From Buttiauxella massiliensis (GTDB lineage Bacteria; Pseudomonadota; Gammaproteobacteria; Enterobacterales; Enterobacteriaceae), in contig NZ_LR722662.1 in assembly GCF_902500225.1 (NCBI RefSeq), forward strand, positions 47,234 to 111,233: a stretch of DNA of 64,000 bases, read 5' to 3'. The notes beneath the pieces are model-generated. The model was not told the origin of the DNA and did no database searches. It saw only the letters and a program-made list of their open reading frames with translations. Positions 56,533 to 64,000 of the stretch are shown here, one piece after another; position 1 is the stretch's first letter; every line of letters starts with the position of its first letter. A program made the position numbers and the translations under genes.

Positions 56533-57288
56533 ATGAATCTTAACAGTATTTCTGCGTTCCAGGATAACTACATCTGGGTTCTGAATGATGAGCAAAGCAG
56601 ATGCATCATCGTCGACCCGGGCGAAGCTCATCCAGTACTAAAAGCCATTGAAGATAACCACTGGCAACCAGAAGCTATTTTACTGACCCACCACCACAAC
56701 GACCACGTTGGCGGCGTAAAAGAACTTCTTAAAAAGTACCCAGGCCTTGTGGTATACGGGCCCGAGGAGACACAAGATAAGGGAACGAACCGGGTAGTTA
56801 AAGACGGCGATCTGGTCAATATTTTGGAGTATGAATTTACTGTAATTGCCACACCGGGTCACACTTTAGGACATATCTGTTTCTATAGCGCACCTTATCT
56901 TTTTTGCGGTGACACGATGTTTTCTGGCGGCTGCGGAAGGCTTTTTGAAGGCACGGCTAGAAATATGTATGATTCTTTTCAAAAACTTAACAAATTACCC
57001 GCCGATACGTTAATTTGCTGCGCACACGAATACACTCTTTCAAATATGAAGTTTTCCTTATCTATCCTTCCAGACGATGAGAAGTTAAACCGATACTGTC
57101 GAAAAGTTAATGAGTTACGTGCAAAAAACCAATCAACCTTACCAAGTTCTCTGGCAAATGAACGTGAAATAAATTTATTCTTAAGAACAGATGATATTGA
57201 TTTAAAAAGAAAAATAAACAAAGAAACAAACTTGCAACAACCACAGCAAATATTCGCCTGGTTACGGACAAAGAAAGATACCTTCTGA
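56533..57288 (+). CDS. gloB: Hydroxyacylglutathione hydrolase (glyoxalase II)
   Basis: GloB hydrolyses S-lactoylglutathione to lactate and glutathione, ending methylglyoxal detoxification. The 251-residue metallo-beta-lactamase-fold enzyme has the metal motif [10 protein letters not shown] (His53, His55, Asp57, His58), then [25 protein letters not shown] and [11 protein letters not shown]. From about 57,030 to the stop the DNA is much richer in A and T than the first half and uses AAA/AAT/TTA codons freely, yet the protein stays homologous. Confidence 0.95.
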   Translation: MNLNSISAFQDNYIWVLNDEQSRCIIVDPGEAHPVLKAIEDNHWQPEAILLTHHHNDHVGGVKELLKKYPGLVVYGPEETQDKGTNRVVKDGDLVNILEYEFTVIATPGHTLGHICFYSAPYLFCGDTMFSGGCGRLFEGTARNMYDSFQKLNKLPADTLICCAHEYTLSNMKFSLSILPDDEKLNRYCRKVNELRAKNQSTLPSSLANEREINLFLRTDDIDLKRKINKETNLQQPQQIFAWLRTKKDTF

Positions 57289-57359
57289 ATTTTTTGGTTG
57301 TGTTGTTTTAAAGTGGAAGGTATTCTTGCTCGTCTTTTAAGCAACCATTTGACACACAC

Positions 57360-58718
57360 ATGAAGGCAAAAGCGATATTACTCGCCTCTGTTTTGCTTGT
57401 GGGGTGCCAGGCGTCAAGGCATGACGGCAACATCCAACAGCACGCACAGAGTCTGTCTGCAGCTGGTCAAGGTGAAGCAGGAAAGTACACAGGTTCGCGA
57501 TGGATGGACGATGGGACATACCTCGCGGATAACCAAAACTTGTGGAACTTCATTGGCGACGAGCTAAAGATGGGGGTACCGGAGAATATCCGGATCCGCG
57601 AACAGAAACAGAAGTACCTGAAGAATAAGAGCTATCTCCACGATGTAACATTACGGGCAGAGCCGTATATGTACTGGATTGCCGGGCAAGTTAAGAAACG
57701 TAACATGCCAATGGAACTAGTACTGCTACCCATAGTGGAGAGCGCTTTTGACCCCCACGCTACCTCTTCTGCGAATGCCGCTGGCATCTGGCAGATTGTA
57801 CCGAGTACGGGTCGAAATTATGGTTTAAAACAGACCAAAGCATACGATGCACGTCGTGATGTAGTGGCTTCCACCACTGCCGCACTCGATATGATGCAGC
57901 GTCTGAACAAGATGTTTGACGGCGACTGGTTATTAACCGTGGCGGCGTACAACAGCGGCGAAGGTCGTGTACTGAAGGCAATGAAAGCGAATAAAGCTCG
58001 TGGTTTACCAACGGATTTTTGGTCGCTTTCACTGCCACGGGAAACCAAAATTTACGTACCAAAAATGTTGGCTTTGAGTGATATTCTCAAAAACAGCAAA
58101 AAGTACGGCGTACGCTTACCAACTACTGACGAAAGCCGTGCATTAGCACGCGTAGAAGTCAGCGATCCGGTTGAGCTTACGCAGGTTGCCGAAATGGCAG
58201 GTATATCATTAAGCACGCTGAAGACATTCAACGCCGGGGTGAAAACTTCCACCGTTGGCAAGAATCAGCGTTATGTAATGGTGCCTAAAAAGCATGCTGA
58301 TCAGCTAAAAGCCTCTTTGGCTTCTGGTGAAATTGCAGCAGTGCAGCCTCGGCTAGTCGCTGATAACCGCAGTACTGCAGGTGGCAGCAAATCTTACCGT
58401 GTTCGTTCAGGTGATACCTTGTCGAGCATCGCTTCACGCTTAGGCGTGAGTGCAAAAGATTTGCAAAGCTGGAACGGCATACGCGGCGCGCACATTAAAG
58501 TCGGCCAAACACTCAGCGTCAAAAATGGCGTACAGAGTTTAGCTAAGAACGATAGCATCACTTATAAGGTGCGTAAGGGTGACTCGTTGTCGAGTATCGC
58601 GAAACGTCACGGTGTGAACATCAAGGATGTTCTGCGCTGGAACGACGATACAGACGATCTGAAACCTGGAGATCAGTTGACGCTATTCGTTAGCAACAAC
58701 TCTACACCTGATACTTGA
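57360..58718 (+). CDS. mltD: Membrane-bound lytic murein transglycosylase D
   Basis: An outer-membrane lipoprotein of 452 residues that cleaves glycan strands to anhydro-muropeptides. In order: lipobox LLVGC (Cys16), an SLT domain with catalytic Glu117 (LPIVESAFDPHATSS) and AAGIWQIVPSTGRNYGL, and two C-terminal LysM repeats (YRVRSGDTLSSIASRLGVS; YKVRKGDSLSSIAKRHGVN). Sequence and place next to gloB match E. coli MltD. Confidence 0.95.
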   Translation: MKAKAILLASVLLVGCQASRHDGNIQQHAQSLSAAGQGEAGKYTGSRWMDDGTYLADNQNLWNFIGDELKMGVPENIRIREQKQKYLKNKSYLHDVTLRAEPYMYWIAGQVKKRNMPMELVLLPIVESAFDPHATSSANAAGIWQIVPSTGRNYGLKQTKAYDARRDVVASTTAALDMMQRLNKMFDGDWLLTVAAYNSGEGRVLKAMKANKARGLPTDFWSLSLPRETKIYVPKMLALSDILKNSKKYGVRLPTTDESRALARVEVSDPVELTQVAEMAGISLSTLKTFNAGVKTSTVGKNQRYVMVPKKHADQLKASLASGEIAAVQPRLVADNRSTAGGSKSYRVRSGDTLSSIASRLGVSAKDLQSWNGIRGAHIKVGQTLSVKNGVQSLAKNDSITYKVRKGDSLSSIAKRHGVNIKDVLRWNDDTDDLKPGDQLTLFVSNNSTPDT

Positions 58719-58731
58719 TTGTTAATCAAAG

Positions 58732-58764
58732 AAAAAGGCACCTTTTTGGGTGCCTTTTTTATTT
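58732..58764 (+). terminator. Rho-independent terminator of mltD
   Basis: AAAAAGGCACC / GGTGCCTTTTT stem with a TTTTTG-type loop and a T-run, just past the mltD stop. The A-rich left arm makes it usable from the convergent yafE side as well. Confidence 0.85.
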
Positions 58765-58777
58765 CTATTTCAAAACA

Positions 58778-59545
58778 TCAAACCTTTTTGGCTTCCACCA
58801 TAATAATGTCACTGGTGAAAGAGCCATCTCCCTGCAACTCAAAATAGTGCTGCACTTCGTCTGATGCACTCTGTTGGTAGATTCGAATAGCGTCAGCCAG
58901 AGCTTCAGGTGTTCTCATTCTGGCAATCCAGGATGTGAACTCCAGATTCAATCGGTCGCATAAGAGGTTTTGCGAGACCAGGCCCGCATCATTAAACAGG
59001 CTCAACCACTCGCCACTGGAATAATTCCGAACGTGAGATGTATCGCGCAATGCTTCAACCGTTTGCAGCCAGATATCGAGAACTGGATGGCCTGGAGACA
59101 TCACATCCATAAAAATAACTACACCACCTGGTTTCAGGACTCGTTTTACTTCACGCAATGCTTTACCAACATCATGCCAGTGATGAGCTGAATAGCGGCT
59201 AATCACCACATCAAAAGAGCCATCATCAAACGGCAACACTTCTGCATAACCCTGTCGAGTCGTGATGTTGAAGATGCCACGCGTTTTAGCAGCATCATTG
59301 ACCACACTCAGCATCTGTTCTGAGAGATCATAAGCAATCACCTCTTTCACCTGAGCGGCCGCAATAAAGCTCGCATGCCCCGCCCCACACCCCATATCGA
59401 GCAGACGTGCATCAGGGAAATCAGCCAGACGCGCGCTTAGACGCTCCAGATCGCGGCCAGCAGCGTGCACAGCACTTTTCAGATAGGCACTGGCCTGCGA
59501 GCCAAACTGTTGATCGACTTTGTCATGGTGAGATTGTGTTGTCAT
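58778..59545 (-). CDS. yafE: YafE, SAM-dependent methyltransferase
   Basis: A 255-residue class I methyltransferase of the UbiE/MenG-like group. Motif I is LLDMGCGAGHASFIAA, then VIAYDLSEQML, LPFDDGSFDVVISRYSAHHW and VLKPGGVVIFMD. E. coli YafE is a close relative at the same place; its substrate is unknown. The ATG at 59545 has AAGGA seven bases upstream. An in-frame start at 59584 is unsupported. Confidence 0.9.
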   Translation of the reverse strand: MTTQSHHDKVDQQFGSQASAYLKSAVHAAGRDLERLSARLADFPDARLLDMGCGAGHASFIAAAQVKEVIAYDLSEQMLSVVNDAAKTRGIFNITTRQGYAEVLPFDDGSFDVVISRYSAHHWHDVGKALREVKRVLKPGGVVIFMDVMSPGHPVLDIWLQTVEALRDTSHVRNYSSGEWLSLFNDAGLVSQNLLCDRLNLEFTSWIARMRTPEALADAIRIYQQSASDEVQHYFELQGDGSFTSDIIMVEAKKV

Positions 59546-59615
59546 TGTATTGTCCTTGCAGATGATTGTAAGTAAGGGCAGCACATAGTCTGCCCAATGG
59601 CAGACCTGACTTACC

Positions 59616-60419
59616 TTACTTCAGCTCAGGTTTGCCGGGACGGAATTCGACTAGTAGAGGATTGTGATCGGACGCACGAGTGACCAAAACAGAGGCTTCC
59701 GCAACGTTTAAACCACGGTAAAACACGAAATCAAGCGGACGACCGAAAGCACGGCGGCGATGGTCATCGGTGAAGCGTACTTCCCGCAAAGTCATTTCAC
59801 GAGCGAAGCGGTAAAGCGCATTCATACGTGGACGGCTCCAGGCGTTAAAATCACCCGCCATAATAACCGGCCCATTATGGTGACCAATTTGATCGCCAAT
59901 CGGCCCAAGCTGTTTGCTGTAGACATCGACACCAAGACTGAAATTGACCGCGTGGATATTTACAACCATCAACAGCCGACCATCAGGCAGTGGATATACG
60001 GTCACTAATGCGGATTTGGACAAGCGTAAAATCGGCTCACGTTCACGTAGTGGGCAACAATAAACAGGATGAGCAGCAGAAAGTGTCATAACACCTGAGG
60101 GGTGTTGAGGCAGAACAAATGCCGGCACCTGGTCAGCAGCCAGATAATTACTGGTGGCAAACTTTACCAGTTCAGGGGTCGTTTGTGCCTCCTGCAATAA
60201 AACAAGGTGAGCATCTTTACCGAAGTTTTGCAGTACAGAAAGCCATTCTGCACGCTGCTGTTTGAAGATATTCCACACCAATACTTTTAGTGAACCTCCA
60301 CTTGGTAAAGGTTCTCCGGGCGGCAATGCCTGACCGATAGTTGCAAAGGAGCCAGGAGGCAGAATGCGTTCTGCTGGCTGACCGGCAACATATCTCATGG
60401 CATAAGTATTTTTGCGCAC
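59616..60419 (-). CDS. yafD: YafD, endonuclease/exonuclease/phosphatase family protein
   Basis: A DNase I-like hydrolase of 267 residues. Metal and catalytic residues lie in [42 protein letters not shown] and the final [11 protein letters not shown]. It matches E. coli YafD nearly throughout; its target is not established. The GTG at 60419 ([22 protein letters not shown]) agrees with the E. coli N-terminus (MRKNTYAM). No strong ribosome-binding site is seen; a TTG at 60458 and ATG at 60398 are alternatives. Confidence 0.9.
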   Translation of the reverse strand: MRKNTYAMRYVAGQPAERILPPGSFATIGQALPPGEPLPSGGSLKVLVWNIFKQQRAEWLSVLQNFGKDAHLVLLQEAQTTPELVKFATSNYLAADQVPAFVLPQHPSGVMTLSAAHPVYCCPLREREPILRLSKSALVTVYPLPDGRLLMVVNIHAVNFSLGVDVYSKQLGPIGDQIGHHNGPVIMAGDFNAWSRPRMNALYRFAREMTLREVRFTDDHRRRAFGRPLDFVFYRGLNVAEASVLVTRASDHNPLLVEFRPGKPELK

Positions 60420-60569
60420 GTTTTTACTAATGACCTCTGTAACCAAAGAAGCCTCCAAATCGAAGGCTGTCTTTCAGTTATAGGGACTTTGGTGTCGAGT
60501 TTCAACGACCAATTCAAACCATTGACGAACAAGACCGTAAGTAATTGCTAACAGCCTTGTTCTGATTGA

Positions 60570-61745
60570 CTAACTGATAGCAACTTCACGACGTGTATCT
60601 AGTCGACCACTGATGGTAACTAAGAACAGTGCACCAACAACAATTACGGCCCCAATCCACGGAGTCTGAGCTAAACCAAAACTTTGAACTGTTTGACCAC
60701 CAATAACAGATCCTAATGCAATCCCGACGTTAAAAGCGGCAATATTCAGTCCAGAGGCAACATCCACAGCATTTGCCGCATATAACTCTGCTTTCTGCAC
60801 AACATATACCTGCAATCCCGGTACATTACCGAATGCAAAGACGCCCATAATCAACACCGTCACTAAAGCGCCAATATGTGAACTCGCAGTAAATTGGAAG
60901 ACCAGTAGTAATGCTGCAAGTGCTGCAAAAATGAATTTCAAAGCAGGCACTGCACCATGGCGGTCGGCAAGTTTCCCGCCCCAGATATTACCGATAGCAA
61001 CAGAGACACCGTAGCCCAGCAAAATCCAGCTCACTGCCGCTGGTGAATAACCTGCAAGGTTTTGCATCATCGGAGCCAGGAAGGTAAATGCAGTAAACAC
61101 GCCACCATATCCCAGAGCCGTTATCGCATAAATAATCAATAGGCGGGGATGAGTCATCACTTTCAGTTGATCTTTTAAGCTAGCAACCGCACGTGTTGGA
61201 ATATTTTTTGGGATCAGAATAGTGCTACTGATCAAGGCAATAACACCAATAGCTGAAACGGCGAGGAATGTTTCGCGCCATCCGAAATGCTGGCCGATAA
61301 ATGTTCCGAGGGGCACACCTGTAACCAATGCAACGGTTAAACCACCAAACATAATGGCAATTGCGGTAGCAGCCTTTTCTTTAGGTACCAGACTGGTTGC
61401 AATAGTTGAACCAATTGAGAAGAAAACACCGTGTGCGAGGCCTGTAAGTAGACGAGCAACGACCAGAGTTTCATAATTTGGTGCAAGCCAGGCAAGTAAA
61501 TTACCTGCCGTGAATAGCGCCATCAAGCCAATCAGTAGCTGTTTACGAGGCAACTTTCCTGTCAGAGCGGTTAGCACAGGAGCGCCAACCGCAACCCCTA
61601 ATGCATAAATTGAAACCAGCAATCCCGCAGAAGGGAGCGAAATTGAAAGTTGGTCAGCAATAGTTGGTACCAGCCCAACAATCACAAATTCGGTGGTACC
61701 GATTGCAAATGCACTGATAGTCAGTGCCCAAAGCGCCAGAGGCAT
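60570..61745 (-). CDS. MFS transporter, DHA1-type sugar/drug efflux family
   Basis: A 391-residue, 12-helix transporter. Helix 1 has AIGTTEFVIVGLVPTIA, the AraJ/YdhP-type motif, and helix 5 the antiporter motif (GGLTVALVTGVPLGTFIG). Export of a drug or sugar-like compound is likely, substrate unknown. It is divergent from the LysR gene yafC with a palindrome between them, so YafC probably controls it. In E. coli yafC and yafD are neighbours and this gene is absent. Confidence 0.86.
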   Translation of the reverse strand: MPLALWALTISAFAIGTTEFVIVGLVPTIADQLSISLPSAGLLVSIYALGVAVGAPVLTALTGKLPRKQLLIGLMALFTAGNLLAWLAPNYETLVVARLLTGLAHGVFFSIGSTIATSLVPKEKAATAIAIMFGGLTVALVTGVPLGTFIGQHFGWRETFLAVSAIGVIALISSTILIPKNIPTRAVASLKDQLKVMTHPRLLIIYAITALGYGGVFTAFTFLAPMMQNLAGYSPAAVSWILLGYGVSVAIGNIWGGKLADRHGAVPALKFIFAALAALLLVFQFTASSHIGALVTVLIMGVFAFGNVPGLQVYVVQKAELYAANAVDVASGLNIAAFNVGIALGSVIGGQTVQSFGLAQTPWIGAVIVVGALFLVTISGRLDTRREVAIS

Positions 61746-61756
61746 AATTTACTCCA

Positions 61757-61786
61757 TAACGGGTGTCTTTTGATGACACGCATTAT
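61757..61786. promoter_or_regulatory. Imperfect palindrome between the MFS gene and yafC
   Basis: GTGTC-N7-GACAC lies inside a longer imperfect repeat (ATAAC...ATTAT), 12 bases upstream of the MFS start. Its form (T-N11-A with dyad symmetry) fits a LysR-type site. Confidence 0.4.
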
Positions 61787-61849
61787 GGCAAGATGGTTAA
61801 ATAACAAAAATATGCAAAATCTCAATAGAATATTGTCTCAGGAGCAATA

Positions 61850-62752
61850 ATGAAGGCCACCTCAGAAGAACTGGCGATTTTTGTCGCTGTCGTAGAAAGC
61901 GGGAGTTTTAGTCGCGCAGCGACCCAGCTCGAGATGGCAAATTCGGCAGTCAGTCGCTCGGTAAAGAAATTAGAAATGAAGCTAGGTGTGACTCTGCTAA
62001 ATCGTACAACGCGCCAACTGAGCCTCACAGAGGAAGGCGAGCGCTACTTCCGTCGTGTTCAACAGATTTTGCAGGAAATGGCTGCTGCAGAAAATGAGCT
62101 GATGGAGACCCGACAAAGCCCTCGTGGTTTACTACGCATCGATGCTGCAACGCCTGTCATGCTGCATCTTTTAATGCCGCTGATTAAGCCCTTTCGTGAA
62201 CGCTATCCAGAGGTGACACTTTCCCTCATCTCATCTGAGACATTTATTAATTTGATTGAGCGAAAAGTCGATGTAGCGATACGAGCGGGCACTTTAACAG
62301 ACTCAACGTTGCGGGCACGGCCTCTTTTTTCCAGCCGCCGTAAAATTATTGCCTCGCCGGAATATTTAGCGCAGTTCGGTATGCCACAATGTGCTGAGGA
62401 TCTTCGGGATCATATCTGTCTGGGATTTTCTGAAACAGAGAGCTTGAACAAATGGCCAGTCGCTCAGGCTGATGGGCTGCGTTATGACATCACGCCCGGA
62501 ATAACATCGAATAGTGGTGAAACACTTAAGCAACTATGCCTGACGGGAAATGGGATTGCGTGTCTCTCTGACTATATGATTAATACAGAAATAGCTGAAG
62601 GGAAGTTTGTGGAATTGCTGACAGACAGACTGCTGCCCGTAGAAATGCCATTCAGTGCGGTGTATTACAGCGATCGCGCTGTCAGTAGCCGGATTAGAGC
62701 ATTTATTGATTTTCTAAGTGAGCATGTACAACAGCCCCCGCAGGGGCTGTAA
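61850..62752 (+). CDS. yafC: YafC, LysR-type transcriptional regulator
   Basis: A 300-residue LysR regulator. The HTH lies at residues 1-60 ([49 protein letters not shown]), with the effector domain after it ([32 protein letters not shown]). It matches E. coli YafC. The effector is unknown. CAGGAG lies six bases before the ATG. It ends eight bases from the convergent dkgB. Confidence 0.93.
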   Translation: MKATSEELAIFVAVVESGSFSRAATQLEMANSAVSRSVKKLEMKLGVTLLNRTTRQLSLTEEGERYFRRVQQILQEMAAAENELMETRQSPRGLLRIDAATPVMLHLLMPLIKPFRERYPEVTLSLISSETFINLIERKVDVAIRAGTLTDSTLRARPLFSSRRKIIASPEYLAQFGMPQCAEDLRDHICLGFSETESLNKWPVAQADGLRYDITPGITSNSGETLKQLCLTGNGIACLSDYMINTEIAEGKFVELLTDRLLPVEMPFSAVYYSDRAVSSRIRAFIDFLSEHVQQPPQGL

Positions 62753-62759
62753 TGAAAAA

Positions 62760-63563
62760 TTAATCCCAGTGTGGAGCCAGACCTTCCGGGCTAACCAGTC
62801 GATCGTTACAGTCCAGTTTACTTATATCCATCATATCTTCCTCATCGAGCATGAGAGCCTGCGCTTGTAGATTACTTTGCAGATTCTCACGTTTTGTAGA
62901 TGAAGGAATCACCGCATAACCCAACTTCATTGCCCATGCCAGGATGACCTGTGCAGGCGCTGCATTGTGCTTCTGCGCAATGCGGCCAATCACTTCATCT
63001 TCCAGCGCTTTACCATAAGCCAACGTCATATAAGAGGTGATATGGATGTTATGTTCATGTGCCCAATCAACGACTTTACGGTTGTGCAAATACGGTGAAA
63101 GCTCAATTTGGTTGGTCGCTATATTTTCTGCCCCCACCGCATCAATAGCCTGCTGCATCAGGTCGATAGTGAAGTTAGAAACACCAATTTTGCGCGTCAG
63201 TCCTTCTTTTTTCGCTTCAAGTAACGCCTGCATAAACTCTGCAACCGGCACTGAATCGTTTGGTGATGGCCAGTGAATTAGAGCCAAATCGACATAATCT
63301 GTACGCAATTTGCGCAGACTTTCTTTCAAACTTGTGATTAATTTTTCTTTGTTAAGATTCTCGATCCAGATTTTGGTGGTGATAAAAAGCTCACTGCGTG
63401 CAACACCACTTTCTTCAATCGCCTGCCCTACAGCAGCTTCATTGTCATAAATCTGTGCGGTATCGACCGCGCGGTAACCTAATTCAAGCGCTGTTTTTAC
63501 TGATGCGATAACTACGTCGTCTTTTAAACGGAAAGTACCTAAACCAAATGCAGGAATTGTCAT
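62760..63563 (-). CDS. dkgB: 2,5-diketo-D-gluconate reductase B (methylglyoxal reductase)
   Basis: An NADPH-dependent aldo-keto reductase of 267 residues. The tetrad is Asp34 ([12 protein letters not shown]), Tyr39, Lys64 ([10 protein letters not shown]) and His95-region ([10 protein letters not shown]). The NADPH phosphate site is [13 protein letters not shown]. In E. coli it reduces 2,5-diketogluconate and methylglyoxal, which relates it to gloB in the same segment. Same place as E. coli, next to the rRNA operon end. Confidence 0.94.
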   Translation of the reverse strand: MTIPAFGLGTFRLKDDVVIASVKTALELGYRAVDTAQIYDNEAAVGQAIEESGVARSELFITTKIWIENLNKEKLITSLKESLRKLRTDYVDLALIHWPSPNDSVPVAEFMQALLEAKKEGLTRKIGVSNFTIDLMQQAIDAVGAENIATNQIELSPYLHNRKVVDWAHEHNIHITSYMTLAYGKALEDEVIGRIAQKHNAAPAQVILAWAMKLGYAVIPSSTKRENLQSNLQAQALMLDEEDMMDISKLDCNDRLVSPEGLAPHWD

Positions 63564-63701
63564 TATTAACCTCGTTGGGGACGTATCTTTGTCTTTCGAG
63601 GATTATGAAGGGTTTAACTTTGGTGAAAAAGATGGATAAATGCAGAAGATAATTGCGCAAAAAGCAACAATAGGAAAAACTTCATGAATTTTATGTATAA
63701 A

Positions 63702-63736
63702 AAAAGCCCTGAGTCTAAAAGACTCAGGGCTTAATT
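63702..63736 (-). terminator. Terminator of the rRNA operon after tRNA-Asp
   Basis: A 12-bp perfect stem (AAGCCCTGAGTC / GACTCAGGGCTT) with loop TAAAA. On the minus strand it follows the tRNA 3' end by a few bases and is followed by a run of T. Confidence 0.85.
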
Positions 63737-63739
63737 AAG

Positions 63740-63816
63740 TGGCGGAACGGACGGGACTCGAACCCGCGACCCCCTGCGTGACAGGCAGGTATTCTAACCG
63801 ACTGAACTACCGCTCC
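63740..63816 (-). tRNA. aspU: tRNA-Asp (GTC), aspU position
   Basis: 77 bases with encoded CCA and anticodon GTC, identical to the copy at 54310. It follows the 5S rRNA gene by about 60 bases and lies next to dkgB, the place of E. coli aspU at the end of rrnH. Confidence 0.96.
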
Positions 63817-63877
63817 ACCGAATTTCTTTCTTATTACCACCAGATGTCACATTCTGGCTTTTACTGCTTTGAATTTG

Positions 63878-63997
63878 GAGCCTGGCAGTTCCCTACTCTC
63901 GCATGGGGAGACCCCACACTACCATCGGCGCTACGGCGTTTCACTTCTGAGTTCGGCATGGGGTCAGGTGGGACCACCGCGCTGTTGCCGCCAGGCA
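63878..63997 (-). rRNA. rrf: 5S ribosomal RNA
   Basis: On the minus strand TGCCTGGCGGCA starts at 63997, and the conserved body follows (GGTGGTCCCACCTGACCCCA; AACTCAGAAGTGAAACGCCG; ending GAACTGCCAGGC). The length is 120 bases. The 3' end is set by the pairing of TGCCTGGC with GCCAGGC. The 23S and 16S genes should lie beyond the window. Confidence 0.95.
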
Positions 63998-64000
63998 TAT

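Noticed and set aside
54310..63816. Genomic island between the tRNA-Asp copies
   Set aside because: The genes in between are the conserved dnaQ-dkgB segment, with no integrase or mobility gene.
1..64000. CRISPR arrays, insertion sequences, prophage genes
   Set aside because: No regularly spaced repeats, transposase, integrase or phage structural genes were seen among the frames.

Overview
The window is chromosomal DNA of a member of the Enterobacteriaceae. Most genes match Escherichia coli orthologues closely, and their order follows two E. coli K-12 segments: yaiI-proC-dgcC-psiF-iraP-ddlA-yaiZ-yaiY-yaiW-sbmA-ampH-iprA, and proA-proB-phoE-crl-frsA-gpt-pepD-dinB-dpaA-yafJ-gmhA-fadE-yafV, then dnaQ-rnhA-yafS-gloB-mltD-yafE-yafD-yafC-dkgB-tRNA-Asp-5S rRNA. 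It is not E. coli. It carries a Na+-translocating NADH:quinone oxidoreductase (nqr) operon and a Klebsiella-type hpx purine/allantoin cluster, and lacks phoA and ivy at their usual places. A genus such as Buttiauxella, Kluyvera or a Klebsiella relative would fit, but the sequence alone does not settle it.

Layout. 1-7.9 kb: yaiI (cut by the window edge), proC, dgcC, psiF, iraP, an MdtG-like exporter and an extensin-like protein inserted before ddlA, then yaiZ and yaiY. 7.9-13.6 kb: yaiW and sbmA, separated here by a MarR/EmrA/EmrB-like efflux cassette with a strong palindromic operator. 13.7-17.9 kb: an isochorismatase-fold hydrolase, lpxP, a small unknown periplasmic protein, ampH and iprA. 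18-21 kb: an EhaB/YaiTU-type autotransporter whose signal peptide is out of frame with its passenger. 21.5-30.5 kb: proBA, phoE with two Pho boxes, crl, frsA, gpt, pepD and dinB with a LexA box. 30.5-36.6 kb: nqrABCDEF-nqrM. 37-42.8 kb: dpaA, yafJ, gmhA, fadE and yafV.

42.7-54.3 kb is the main accessory block: about 11.5 kb for catabolism of hydroxyisourate, allantoin and allantoate. It encodes HIU hydrolase, a fused allantoate amidohydrolase-OHCU decarboxylase, ureidoglycine aminotransferase, an RpiR regulator, oxamate amidohydrolase (HpxW), the HpxX/Y/Z group, allantoinase, allantoin racemase and an NCS1 permease. The genes cover hydroxyisourate to ureidoglycine and on to oxamate/oxalate. 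Urate oxidation and xanthine dehydrogenase are not in the window. Three promoters look like sigma-54 promoters. One has two NtrC-type palindromes upstream, so the cluster reads as a nitrogen-scavenging regulon, probably also repressed by the RpiR protein.

54.3-64 kb returns to the conserved order between two identical tRNA-Asp genes, with an added MFS exporter between yafD and yafC, and ends in a 5S rRNA gene at the distal end of an rRNA operon read on the minus strand. No CRISPR array, insertion sequence, integrase or prophage gene was seen.
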